Assembly: GCF_001625565.1 (NCBI RefSeq)
Contig: NZ_AUXS01000036.1
Location: 62,001-126,000, forward strand
Source: Pseudoalteromonas luteoviolacea NCIMB 1944
Lineage (GTDB): Bacteria; Pseudomonadota; Gammaproteobacteria; Enterobacterales; Alteromonadaceae
Reading direction: 5' to 3'
DNA length: 64,000 nucleotides
Every line of letters starts with the position of its first letter. The first letter of the stretch is position 1. The notes under the pieces are model-generated. The model ran no database searches. It was not told the DNA's origin and was given only the letters and a program-made list of their open reading frames with translations. Both the position numbers and the translations under genes were made by a program. This document shows positions 9,142-17,707 of the stretch, piece by piece.

Positions 9142-10794
9142 ATGGATTTGTCAATTCGTAGCACAGTAGCTGAAGAAGAGATCATAGAAAGCCAAGTGGC
9201 ACTTAAGCACTTGCTTAAGTTGGCAATTGAGCTGTCATCAGAACATGATACAGATCGGCTTCTTGAGCATATTTTAGAGTCTGCTATTGCTTTGAGTAAT
9301 GCAGAAGGCGGGACGATATACTCGGTGTCTGAGGATGCTCAGCTCAAGTTTGCAACGCTAATTAATGAGCCGCTAGGCCTTCATATGGGCGGCACATCCG
9401 GTAAAGATATCCCATTTCCAGCCATACCTATTTATTTAGAAGACGGCTCCCCCAATGAAAGTGCACTTGTTGCCCTTGCGGCAGCCAAAAAAGACGTGAT
9501 TCGGATTGATGATGTATATGACTGCACCGACTATGATTTATCAGCTGCAAGAGCCATGGATAAAAAAACCGGCTATCACACTCAGTCAGTCCTAACTGTG
9601 CCAATGGCAAATCACGAAAGAGATCTCAATGGTGTTCTACAACTCATTAACCCTCGAAGCAAAGATAAAGTCGTTAGATTTTCCGCCGATTTGGTTGAGT
9701 TGATATGTTCGATCAGTTCACTGGCAGCTGTTGCACTGACTAACAGACAGCTTATTGATGATATGGAAACTTTATTCCAAGCTTTTACACGGCTAATTGC
9801 AAAAGCCATTGATGAAAAGTCACCTTATACAGGGGGGCACTGTCGAAGGGTGCCTGAGTTAACCATGATGATTGCTGATGCGGTGCATAATGCGTCTTCG
9901 GGCCCAATGGCTGAATTTAAAATGACTGCGGCAGATAGACATGAGCTCTCTTTGGCGGGTTGGTTACATGATTGCGGTAAAATCGCCATTCCAGAATATG
10001 TTATGGATAAAGCCACCAAATTGCATTCAGTTTACGATCGAATAGAGCTGGTTGTCGCGAAAATAGAAATTGCCAAAAGGGATATCGAATTAAAGTTTAG
10101 TAGGCAAATTGTTGAAGCAGAGGTATTGGATCAACAACAAAAAGCTGAAAGTCTCAAAGCAGAGATGCAATTGGCATTGGATAAACTCGATGAAGAGAGT
10201 GCGTTCTTGTCTCGAGCCAATATTGGTGGGGAGTTTATGAGGGAGTCGGACCAGCAACGGGTTCAAGATTTAGCGAGTGACTATGATGTTTCTATCGGTG
10301 GTGTCGGGCAACCTTTATTATCGGAAGAAGAGATTTACAACCTGAGTATTGCAAGAGGCACCCTGACTAAAGAAGAGCGACTTGTGATCAATAAGCATAT
10401 GGATATTACATTAGAGATGTTAGAGGCATTACCATTTCCGAAACACTTACGCAGGGTGCCCGAGTTTGCAGGTGGTCACCATGAAAAAATGGATGGCACC
10501 GGGTACCCCAAAGGATTGACTAGAGATCAAATGTCGGTGCCCGCACGGATCATGGCAATCGCGGATATATTTGAAGCCTTAACTGCTGCGGACCGCCCCT
10601 ATAAAGACGCAAAACCATTGAGTGAATGTCTATTTATTATGGGCAAAATGAAACTTGGGGATCATATTGACCCGGATTTATTTGATGTTTTTGTGAGCTC
10701 TGGTGTTTACCTTGATTATGCACACCAATATTTAAAACCAGAGCAAATTGATGACATAGACGTCGCCAACATTCCTGGTTATTCAAAGCCTTGA
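9142..10794 (+). CDS. GAF and HD-GYP domain protein, probable c-di-GMP phosphodiesterase
   Basis: The 550-residue soluble protein has a GAF domain at about 25-190 and an HD-GYP domain at about 215-530. The metal-binding His276-Asp277 (LHDCGK) and the HHEKMDGTGYP block with Gly454-Tyr455-Pro456 are intact, so c-di-GMP hydrolysis is expected from family knowledge. Unusually, about 110 charged residues, predicted as a coiled coil, sit between the HDCGKIAIPEYV helix and the following conserved helix (about 285-395). The ATG is preceded by AAAGGTG. The gene follows the adenylate cyclase by 17 nt, so a sensor of one nucleotide (GAF can bind cAMP or cGMP) may control turnover of another; this is inference. 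Confidence 0.92.
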   Translation: MDLSIRSTVAEEEIIESQVALKHLLKLAIELSSEHDTDRLLEHILESAIALSNAEGGTIYSVSEDAQLKFATLINEPLGLHMGGTSGKDIPFPAIPIYLEDGSPNESALVALAAAKKDVIRIDDVYDCTDYDLSAARAMDKKTGYHTQSVLTVPMANHERDLNGVLQLINPRSKDKVVRFSADLVELICSISSLAAVALTNRQLIDDMETLFQAFTRLIAKAIDEKSPYTGGHCRRVPELTMMIADAVHNASSGPMAEFKMTAADRHELSLAGWLHDCGKIAIPEYVMDKATKLHSVYDRIELVVAKIEIAKRDIELKFSRQIVEAEVLDQQQKAESLKAEMQLALDKLDEESAFLSRANIGGEFMRESDQQRVQDLASDYDVSIGGVGQPLLSEEEIYNLSIARGTLTKEERLVINKHMDITLEMLEALPFPKHLRRVPEFAGGHHEKMDGTGYPKGLTRDQMSVPARIMAIADIFEALTAADRPYKDAKPLSECLFIMGKMKLGDHIDPDLFDVFVSSGVYLDYAHQYLKPEQIDDIDVANIPGYSKP

Positions 10795-10807
10795 TGTGTG
10801 ATTGATT

Positions 10808-11179
10808 TTAATTTACACGCCATGGCGGATTTAGGCGGTTTTCACCAGCCCAATAGAGTTTAATTTTATTATTGGACGGGTCCTTTAATATCGCTTCTTT
10901 CCAGAGGTATCTTTCCATGGTAGGCAGTTGTTCAAACTCAATGCCTTTTGAAATTAATCCGTCGACCCAGTTGTCTAGTTCTTGATGTTCAAAATAGATC
11001 ACCGCACCATTGGTGAAAGACTCACTTTCTAAAGACAGTGAAAAGGTACTGCCACCTTCTGGACATTCGAAACGTGCGTAGTGAGGCGTGTCTACAATAA
11101 GTGTAAAACCGAGTAATTGATAAAAGGCTACGGCTTCAGGCATATCTTTTACAGGTAAAGTAACTTGATTCAAATTCAT
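10808..11179 (-). CDS. VOC (glyoxalase/bleomycin-resistance fold) family protein
   Basis: The 123-residue protein has two beta-alpha-beta-beta-beta halves typical of the vicinal oxygen chelate fold. It starts MNLNQVTLPVKDMPEAVAFY, then has a central FSLSLE strand, and ends with ILKDPSNNKIKLYWAGENR, the usual 'DP.GN.I.L' closing strand with Asn in place of Gly. Such proteins include metal-dependent lyases, dioxygenases and binding proteins; length and motifs do not decide which. The gene is convergent with the HD-GYP gene, with only 13 nt between the stops. It stands alone on the minus strand, 88 nt from the acpH stop. Confidence 0.85.
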   Translation of the reverse strand: MNLNQVTLPVKDMPEAVAFYQLLGFTLIVDTPHYARFECPEGGSTFSLSLESESFTNGAVIYFEHQELDNWVDGLISKGIEFEQLPTMERYLWKEAILKDPSNNKIKLYWAGENRLNPPWRVN

Positions 11180-11267
11180 GGTTTTTCTTTTAGTTGTTTA
11201 GCAAGAGGATTGCTTCATACTTTCAAACCTAATCTAGTTTGTAAACCAAAACACTTGTAAATGCGCA

Positions 11268-11858
11268 TTAATTTTGGTTTTCCAGGCCGTGGTTCGCAAC
11301 ATGATTTATTAGCTCGGGAAAGTACAAAAGGAATAGCTGTTCTAACTCGTCGTAGTGTTGTGTTAGCTCTTCGCCGATCCCTTTAAACTCATGTTTAAAT
11401 CTAACTCTATTGGCAATATTATCTATGGCTCGAATGGTTCCATCTAGGGTTTGATAGCTGGAAAACCAATCGCCAGTAATTAACTTATCGACTACCTGTT
11501 GCATAGATTGGTGCATGGTTGGCAAACGTTGTTCAAGTAAACTGTAGCTTTGAGTTTTAAATGTCTCAAAGGGTAGTGCGCTAAACTCATTCCAGTTTTT
11601 GATCAATAAATGGTCGTAGAATACGTCTAGGGCAATGCCTGAAAACCGCCTACGTTTGGCACTAAACAGAGTTTGTGATTGCTTAACCAATGTGTGTTGA
11701 TCGGTGAACTTATCAACTAAGATGTGGTTGGCTAGACCGTTTTGAACCGTTGCTGGTAGTGAGCGAGTGTCGATACCACGCTGAAAGTCGCCTAACAAAT
11801 TGCCATAGTAGGAGTCTGCATTTTTCTTCGCTAGATACAAATGAGCTAGATAGTTCAC
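11268..11858 (-). CDS. acpH: Acyl carrier protein phosphodiesterase
   Basis: The 196-residue protein matches AcpH, which removes the 4'-phosphopantetheine arm from holo-ACP, in length (E. coli about 193) and in conserved blocks: MNYLAHLYLA at the N-terminus, GNLLGDFQRG, VDKFTDQH, and ALDVFYDHLL. The Asp and His residues in these blocks belong to the HD-like metal centre known for the family. It is cytoplasmic, with no signal peptide. It appears to be a single-gene unit. The divergent Mla-like operon starts 230 nt away on the other strand, and no shared regulatory motif was recognised between them. Confidence 0.92.
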   Translation of the reverse strand: MNYLAHLYLAKKNADSYYGNLLGDFQRGIDTRSLPATVQNGLANHILVDKFTDQHTLVKQSQTLFSAKRRRFSGIALDVFYDHLLIKNWNEFSALPFETFKTQSYSLLEQRLPTMHQSMQQVVDKLITGDWFSSYQTLDGTIRAIDNIANRVRFKHEFKGIGEELTQHYDELEQLFLLYFPELINHVANHGLENQN

Positions 11859-12087
11859 ACATCACCTTTTGATTACATGTAGATCACGGTTTACTTAGGG
11901 TTATTATTGAATATAAGGGTAAGAATCTTATTATCAAGCGACGGCTTATAACGGTGAGCAGGTGCGAGGGATTTTTTCTGAATACGGGGCCAATATTTGG
12001 ATTGTTCTGCTAACCTTAATGTTATGACTCATTGTTAAGACGACTATTCATGCTTGATCTACTGAACTTTGATAACGAGGTACAGTT

Positions 12088-12837
12088 ATGATTGCATATG
12101 GATTTTTGCCTTTTTCTGCATACGTTATCTCTGATTTTATTTTTTTTCATCGCAATCGTTCCATTAGCTTTGATGTACTAGTACGTCAGGTGCGATTCAC
12201 CGGTGTTGAAGCGCTCGGATTGGTGGTACTTATCGCTATGCTCATAGGGGCTTTGATCATTGTTCAAGGTTACCCATTACTGGCAGCAATCGGACAAGGT
12301 AATTGGATTTATGACATTTTGATCTCAACGATTGTTCGGGATCTTGGACCCTTTATTGTGTGTTTTATTGTATTGGCGCGCTCTGGAACGGCAATAACGA
12401 CTGAGCTAGGCAACATGGTTGTCAGTAAAGAAATAGATGCTTTGGTTTCTATGGGGGTCTCACCTATCTCTTATTTAGTTGCACCGCGAGTACTCGGGAT
12501 GATTATCTCTTTAGTGTTGCTAATGAGTTATTTCGTAGCCTGTGGCATTTTTGGTGGATACTTGGTGAGTAACGCCTTTCAATCAATTCCTGTAAGCACT
12601 TTTTTTGCAAAACTCATTGGGGAACTACATTGGCTCGATATTGTGGTGATGTTAGTCAAAGTAGCACTATCTGGTTTGTTCATCAGCTTAATATCTAGTT
12701 ATCACGGATTAACGGTAAACAGAGCAATCACTGAGGTGCCACAACGAAATATTAAAGCTGTGGGGCGAGGGCTGATTTCTGTCTGTTTGATTCATGTCGC
12801 ATTGACACTGTTATACGTGATTTTGATAGGGCGTTAG
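12088..12837 (+). CDS. MlaE-family ABC transporter permease (phospholipid/lipid transport)
   Basis: The 249-residue inner-membrane protein has about five hydrophobic helices. It carries the MlaE family signature LARSGTAITTELGNM followed by EIDALVSMGVSP and LVAPRVLGM, which couples the permease to its ATPase. The start has GAGG 8 nt upstream. MlaE permeases move phospholipids between the membranes of Gram-negative cells together with MlaF-like ATPases and MCE (MlaD-like) proteins. The next two genes encode exactly those partners, 2 and 3 nt apart, so this is the first gene of a transport operon. It is not the canonical mla locus, because mlaB, mlaC and the usual neighbours are absent. Confidence 0.9.
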   Translation: MIAYGFLPFSAYVISDFIFFHRNRSISFDVLVRQVRFTGVEALGLVVLIAMLIGALIIVQGYPLLAAIGQGNWIYDILISTIVRDLGPFIVCFIVLARSGTAITTELGNMVVSKEIDALVSMGVSPISYLVAPRVLGMIISLVLLMSYFVACGIFGGYLVSNAFQSIPVSTFFAKLIGELHWLDIVVMLVKVALSGLFISLISSYHGLTVNRAITEVPQRNIKAVGRGLISVCLIHVALTLLYVILIGR

Positions 12838-12839
12838 CT

Positions 12840-13505
12840 ATGCATATTGAGTTCAGGAATATTTCTCACAGCGTTAAAAATAGAGCTATTTTTAGTGACT
12901 TAAATGCTCAGGTAGGGTCGGGTGAGTGTTTAGTGGTTTCCGGGCGTTCAGGCTGTGGAAAAACACTATTTTTCAGTATTGCGAGTGACATTATTAGACC
13001 TGACAGTGGTCAAGTCGTTATCAATGGTCGTGCCGTAAATCAAATGCACTCAAAGGACTATGCTGAGTTTAGACGGAACTTGGGTGTTGTATTTCAGTTA
13101 TCAGGCTTAATATCGAATTTAACTTTAGAAGAAAACCTTATGCTGCCGCTCAACAGGCATTTTAAAGAGTTGGATAAAGGTGAAAAATTACATCGTATAA
13201 ACGCCTTAGCCAAGGAGTTTTCACTGCAACATTATCTTGCACAAAGAACTGAGATGCTGTCATCAGGGCAAGCTTCTCTTGCGGGGTTAGCCCGGGCACT
13301 ACTGTTAAAACCTAAAGCGGTTATTTGGGATGCCCCAATGACAGAAATTGATGAGCAGTGGGGACAGTATGTCTTAAACCTATTGGTACGCTTAAAAGAA
13401 CAGGGGACAACGCTTATTTTATGCTCTAATCGGAAAGAGGTTATCAGCCAACTAGCGGATGAGCGGTTAGAGCTCAATGAGATGCTTTGTTATTCGGAGC
13501 TTTAG
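12840..13505 (+). CDS. MlaF-like ABC ATPase with altered catalytic residues
   Basis: The 221-residue protein has an intact Walker A (GRSGCGKT, 35-42) and Q-loop (VFQLSG, Gln86). The signature is LSSGQ (140-144). In Walker B the sequence is VIWDAP (161-166): the catalytic Glu normally after Asp is Ala165. The switch (H-loop) His is replaced by Asn197 in LCSNRKE. The codons for both are unambiguous (GCC and AAT). The protein should bind ATP, but the usual hydrolysis residues are missing. It is also shorter than E. coli MlaF (about 269). It sits between MlaE-like and MCE genes, in an otherwise intact-looking operon, so it is probably expressed and not a pseudogene. Confidence 0.88.
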   Translation: MHIEFRNISHSVKNRAIFSDLNAQVGSGECLVVSGRSGCGKTLFFSIASDIIRPDSGQVVINGRAVNQMHSKDYAEFRRNLGVVFQLSGLISNLTLEENLMLPLNRHFKELDKGEKLHRINALAKEFSLQHYLAQRTEMLSSGQASLAGLARALLLKPKAVIWDAPMTEIDEQWGQYVLNLLVRLKEQGTTLILCSNRKEVISQLADERLELNEMLCYSEL

Positions 13506-13508
13506 CCT

Positions 13509-14546
13509 ATGCAGCATAGCCCCAAAAAAACAAATAATATAGTACTCGCTTTTGGCGTGGCCGGCATTGTAATGCTCGTTGTTTTGACTTCTATGATCCT
13601 CGTAAATAATCACACTTTTGCTGACAAAACGTACTATAAAACCATCTTACAAGATGCAAGTGGGCTAAGTGCGTTACCAGCCATATATTTTAAAGGGTTA
13701 AAAATAGGCAGAATAGACGGGTTCAAATTGAATCATGACACCAACTTGATTGAAGTCGAGCTTTGGGTGTTTCGTGAGTACCAAAATAAAGTTGTGCAAT
13801 ATGCGGTCTTGGCAGGGGAGCAGCATCCCATTTTTGATGATGTGACTACTTTTGAGCTAATTTTACCAGAGCTAAATCGAGCCAATCAGTATGCTCAACT
13901 TGCACCGAATAGTTTTATTCCACATATTAGTAGCGCTCTTGGAAAAAGCTATATAGAGCAGGGTTTTATAGCCCAAAAAGGCGATGATATCGAGTCTATT
14001 TTAGCCAGTATTAACCAATTACTGCAGAACTTCCAAAAAGAGGATAACCCTGAAGCGGGTGCCATATTTAGGGTGTTGGATCGAGTTGCCAAGATCAGTG
14101 ATAACTTAATGGTAGTTAGTGAGGAAGTTAAAAGCAGTGATTTATTGCCTGATGCTGAACGCACATTGGCCCAGAGTCAGCAGCTATTGGAAAAAATGCC
14201 TCAAGTCTTAGAGCAGCTGAATACCACCTTGTTGACGACCGAAAGACTTATGGGACAAGCAGAAACAACACTCGATAATTATGCTCAACCTGCAGATATA
14301 ATAGGTGAGGTAACAAATAGACAACTTCCTATTGTACTTAGCAATCTAAATGAAAGCCTGACTGTGATGCAGCTTATGCTTAAAGAAGTACACAGTGAAA
14401 GAGAGCAATTTGCGATTGCTATCCACAGCATGCAGCAAGTGCTGGACAAAATGGACAAAACGCTACAGGCGCTAAATAATCATCCAATTTTAAAAGATGG
14501 TATAGAACAAAAGCCTAGTTCCTCGGGAGTAGAAATGCATGATTAA
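13509..14546 (+). CDS. MCE-domain (MlaD-like) substrate-binding protein
   Basis: The 345-residue protein has one N-terminal transmembrane helix (about 10-33, IVLAFGVAGIVMLVVLTSMI) that anchors it in the inner membrane. A single MCE domain covers about 38-130 (DASGLSALPAIYFKGLKIGRI...). It ends in a long Leu/Gln-rich helical tail (about 160-340). MCE proteins form rings that carry lipids for MlaE/MlaF transporters; the tail could extend a tunnel, as in other long MCE proteins. It starts 3 nt after the ATPase gene and overlaps the following lipoprotein gene by 8 nt. Lipid specificity is not visible. Confidence 0.9.
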   Translation: MQHSPKKTNNIVLAFGVAGIVMLVVLTSMILVNNHTFADKTYYKTILQDASGLSALPAIYFKGLKIGRIDGFKLNHDTNLIEVELWVFREYQNKVVQYAVLAGEQHPIFDDVTTFELILPELNRANQYAQLAPNSFIPHISSALGKSYIEQGFIAQKGDDIESILASINQLLQNFQKEDNPEAGAIFRVLDRVAKISDNLMVVSEEVKSSDLLPDAERTLAQSQQLLEKMPQVLEQLNTTLLTTERLMGQAETTLDNYAQPADIIGEVTNRQLPIVLSNLNESLTVMQLMLKEVHSEREQFAIAIHSMQQVLDKMDKTLQALNNHPILKDGIEQKPSSSGVEMHD

Positions 14547-15369
14547 GTATGCAGCAGCAGTCTTGGTCATGTTGTTAATTTTCCTTAATACAGGGTGCTC
14601 TAGTGCACCAGAGAAGCAATATCGTGTCACCAGATATCTAGATTTGGCCAATACTTGGACGGCGAGAGGGGATCGAAAGCGCCAAGAACAAAAGTTAGAC
14701 ATCGCCCTAAGCAATTACAACACGGCTTATAAGTATGCGCACTTAAGAAATGACCTAGAATTAATGGGCATTTTGCAACTCAAAAAAGCGATGCTGTATA
14801 TCCTTTTAGATAAACCTGATAATGCATCACAATTCATAGAGCATGCTCGTCAATTGCAAGTTTTTGAAGGCGCAGAGCTGTCTTTGTCTATCAAGGCACT
14901 GGAAGCCAAGCAAGCGTTTGAACAAGGGGAAACTCAAAGGGCTTCTGCCTATGCAGATGAACTAAGTGCCGCTTACGAAGGAAATATTGAAAAACAGATT
15001 TACTATCGTTGGTTAAGTTGGATGTATACAAAGAACAGTTTGTTGCCTTGGGAGCAAATGAACCAAGATCTTACTCAATTGGAATTGCTAAAAAGTAAGG
15101 GAGATTTAAATAACATCGAAGTGTTGTCTTTTGTTGTTTACCACAATGCTCTATGGCGTGTAGACCATCAAGCACCTGAAACAAAACAGGCAATTGAACA
15201 AGCTATTGTGCACTTTTCAGAGTTAGAGTTAACCAATCGAGTTCGGGATTGTTACGGTCTAGCCGCTAGATTTTATCGGCAACGGGGTGAAATAGAGAAA
15301 GCCCACTATTTTTCAAAGAGACAACAACGTTTGTCTGACAGCATTAATATCTCAAATTCAAGTGAGTAA
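14539..15369 (+). CDS. TPR-like lipoprotein of the Mla-like operon
   Basis: The 276-residue protein has a signal peptide and lipobox FLNTGC with lipidated Cys20 followed by Ser, which predicts outer-membrane sorting. The rest is helical, with repeats like TPRs (for example LDIALSNYNTAYKYAHLRND, and a closing YGLAARFYRQRGEIEKAHYF). Comparable operons often end with a PqiC/YmbA-type lipoprotein, but I do not see that fold here, so it may be a different outer-membrane partner for the MCE protein. The 8-nt overlap with the MCE gene supports a joint function. It is the last gene of the operon; the next gene is convergent. Confidence 0.75.
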   Translation: MIKYAAAVLVMLLIFLNTGCSSAPEKQYRVTRYLDLANTWTARGDRKRQEQKLDIALSNYNTAYKYAHLRNDLELMGILQLKKAMLYILLDKPDNASQFIEHARQLQVFEGAELSLSIKALEAKQAFEQGETQRASAYADELSAAYEGNIEKQIYYRWLSWMYTKNSLLPWEQMNQDLTQLELLKSKGDLNNIEVLSFVVYHNALWRVDHQAPETKQAIEQAIVHFSELELTNRVRDCYGLAARFYRQRGEIEKAHYFSKRQQRLSDSINISNSSE

Positions 15370-15422
15370 GTTAGACATGACTTGCTCCAACCTTATTGCG
15401 AAACCACAAAATAGCAGAACAA

Positions 15423-15830
15423 CTAGGTGTCGATGACAGTTGACCACGCAGCATTCCAACGATTGAGCTTTTCTGTCGGTGTCAGGTCTTTTGGGCTAAC
15501 ACAAACAGAAGGCTGAACTAGGTACTTGGCTTCGAATAACTTTTTGCATACTGCGCCTTTTGTTTCTTTGTGATTAGAGTGGGTGACGGCGACAATATCC
15601 ATGCAACGGGCACATTGCCAAAAAGTCGCTTGCAGCGACCCTTGTTTGAGCTGTTTCATTGGGTCTTTAGCGGTCAGTGACAGTGTACCGTTCGGATCTG
15701 ATAAATAGGCGAGGCCATTGGCACGGCAAAAGTCACAATTGCACTCACGGGCTTGGTATTTTTCAATAGGATGAGGAAAGTTCACTGACACCTCTACATT
15801 TCCACAGTTACAACTTACACAGTACTTCAT
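15423..15830 (-). CDS. GFA-family (glutathione-dependent formaldehyde-activating fold) protein
   Basis: The 135-residue protein shows the zinc cysteines of the GFA/CENP-V family: Cys4, Cys7 and Cys9 (CVSCNCG), Cys30, Cys32 and Cys35 (CNCDFC) and Cys73 and Cys76 (CARC). The family was named for a glutathione-formaldehyde enzyme, but most members, including this one, have no proven reaction. The length is typical. It is monocistronic on the minus strand, converging with the Mla-like operon; the diguanylate cyclase gene lies 81 nt downstream of its start codon side, on the same strand. Confidence 0.87.
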   Translation of the reverse strand: MKYCVSCNCGNVEVSVNFPHPIEKYQARECNCDFCRANGLAYLSDPNGTLSLTAKDPMKQLKQGSLQATFWQCARCMDIVAVTHSNHKETKGAVCKKLFEAKYLVQPSVCVSPKDLTPTEKLNRWNAAWSTVIDT

Positions 15831-15911
15831 TTGGTCCTCGAATGATAAAAGATAACTAAATTAGCGACACTGTACTTACTATGAGGAGTTTGTAATAAAT
15901 TTTCTCAGTGT

Positions 15912-17087
15912 TTATGAATCTTCAATATGATAAACCTCACTTCTATTACGGCCATTATTTTTAGCTTGATATAGTGCTTTATCAGCATGAATTTGCGTTG
16001 CTTCAAAGGCTTGTTGCGACACGGAGTCAGTATAGGCGATACCCGCGCTCAAAGTCACTTCGCCAATTTCTGGTTTAATCTGTTCGATGCTCTTTTCAAA
16101 GTTGCCTCTTATTTTTTCACTTAACTGTAAAGTGTGTGCAGGGGTCGTATCAAACAAGACGATGCAGAATTCCTCTCCCCCCCAACGAACAACCAGATCG
16201 GAAGCACGCATAGTCGATTTTAGCTTGTTACCAATATGCGTAAGTATTATGTCACCAGTTTGGTGACCGAAGTGATCGTTAATTTTCTTGAAATGGTCGA
16301 CATCTATCATGATCACACTGAGTGAATGACACTTTCTTTGTGATAGCGGCATAATGTTATCCAAATACCGAGAGAGGCCACGCCTGTTCAGTAAATCGGT
16401 TAACTCGTCGTGATGTGCGGCATATTCCAGTTTGCGAACAAATCGCCCTGCACTGAGTAACATAAGCAATGGAATGCCCGCTACAATGCCAATGAGTGCG
16501 ACTAACCAAGTATACCCTCCCACCCAACTGAATTGTTCTCCAATACTAGGAAGAGCGCCAAACGCGCCATACAGTGTGTAAAAAAAGGTAAGTATTAGTT
16601 CAAGTAATACGACAACGATGGTGATCTTTACGGCGATGTACTCATTCTTGTCGTGCTTCGCATGTTGCCAAAGGACCCACCCGTAATGCGCTCTTACCAG
16701 TAATAACCAAATGCCGATTAACAGTAGACGCATAGGACGATCAGGCAGTACGAAAGTAAAAAACAAAGACATCACTAGCACTGGTGCTATTAGGATGAAT
16801 ATTTTCTTTGTGGACGGAGGGGTGTGAACAAAGTGCCAAGCACCAATTAGCCACAGTGCATGACCAAAAACTAGGCAGGTATTAAAGATTGCAACTGTGA
16901 GTTGCCTCGGTGCACTTTGTAACGTTAACTGAGATAGGTAAGCAATGGATAAAATACCGAGTGCGATAGCCCAAAACCGAGCCCCTTCAATCGTTTGACT
17001 CATTTTGGTGACTGCGCTTAGGACAATGGCCCCGGTGATTGATGCAATAAAAAGTGAAAGCATCAAAGTTAAGTCATGAACTTGCAC
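15912..17087 (-). CDS. Membrane-bound diguanylate cyclase (GGDEF)
   Basis: The 391-residue protein has about seven N-terminal membrane helices (to about residue 215) and a C-terminal GGDEF domain. The catalytic motif is RWGGEEF and the metal-binding DVDHFKKINDHFGH block is complete. An RxxD inhibitory site (RASD) lies five residues before GGEEF, so product feedback is expected. It should make c-di-GMP from GTP in response to an unknown membrane or periplasmic signal. Candidate counterparts in the window are the HD-GYP, two EAL proteins and a PilZ protein. It appears to be monocistronic. Confidence 0.93.
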   Translation of the reverse strand: MQVHDLTLMLSLFIASITGAIVLSAVTKMSQTIEGARFWAIALGILSIAYLSQLTLQSAPRQLTVAIFNTCLVFGHALWLIGAWHFVHTPPSTKKIFILIAPVLVMSLFFTFVLPDRPMRLLLIGIWLLLVRAHYGWVLWQHAKHDKNEYIAVKITIVVVLLELILTFFYTLYGAFGALPSIGEQFSWVGGYTWLVALIGIVAGIPLLMLLSAGRFVRKLEYAAHHDELTDLLNRRGLSRYLDNIMPLSQRKCHSLSVIMIDVDHFKKINDHFGHQTGDIILTHIGNKLKSTMRASDLVVRWGGEEFCIVLFDTTPAHTLQLSEKIRGNFEKSIEQIKPEIGEVTLSAGIAYTDSVSQQAFEATQIHADKALYQAKNNGRNRSEVYHIEDS

Positions 17088-17280
17088 TTAGAGTATTGTC
17101 CTTGTTTAGTGTTATGGGTTGTAGCTCAGAGATAGTAGGCGCATGTTTTAACTTAGAACGTATTTAAAAGCTTAGCAAACGTTCTGGTTTTTGCATGAAA
17201 AACAAGGCGTGCAGGTTTTATTGGCGGCTAAAAAAGCGTATTAATCTATAGTTATAGTGAGGTGGAGTCTTGGAGCTACT

Positions 17281-17619
17281 ATGAGTGAAGAAATAAATTG
17301 TTTATTTGTCTATGGTTCTTTGGCACCCAACTGCGTCAATGCGCATATCTTAAAACCTCTGCGCGGCGAGTTTAAAAAAGGGTGGGTGCGTGGGCAGCTT
17401 TGTCAGCAAGGTTGGGGCGCCGACATGGGATACCCTGGTATCGAACTTAATTCGCAAGCTCAATGGGTAGAAGGCTATGTATTTTTGTCACAACAACTAG
17501 GTGACCACTGGTCTATGCTAGATGCCTTCGAAGGAGAAGAGTATTCAAGGCAAGTGTGTGAAGTGAAAATGGAAAACGCAGAGTATTGTAAAGCGTATAT
17601 TTACACTTTATCAAAGTAG
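17281..17619 (+). CDS. Gamma-glutamylcyclotransferase-like (AIG2/YtfP) protein
   Basis: The 112-residue protein starts MSEEINCLFVYGSLAPN; YGSL is the substrate-loop motif of the gamma-glutamylcyclotransferase fold. The family's catalytic acid is the Glu in AFEGEEYSR. Small members of this family act on gamma-glutamyl amines or remain uncharacterised. An upstream GTG at 17257 could add eight residues, but the ATG at 17281 has GGAG at the right distance and begins just before the conserved first strand, so I chose it. It stands alone; a promoter was not identified in the 190 nt upstream. Confidence 0.82.
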   Translation: MSEEINCLFVYGSLAPNCVNAHILKPLRGEFKKGWVRGQLCQQGWGADMGYPGIELNSQAQWVEGYVFLSQQLGDHWSMLDAFEGEEYSRQVCEVKMENAEYCKAYIYTLSK

Positions 17620-17707
17620 CCTTGTTCAGGCCAAGTGACCTGTTGCGATGAGGTCATAGTAACAACCGAATTGCACAACAGGAATACATGTACTTGCTTA
17701 TTCAAGT

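Noticed and set aside
17257..17280. GTG start extending the gamma-glutamylcyclotransferase-like gene
   Set aside because: The extra residues are not typical and the ATG at 17281 has GGAG correctly placed.
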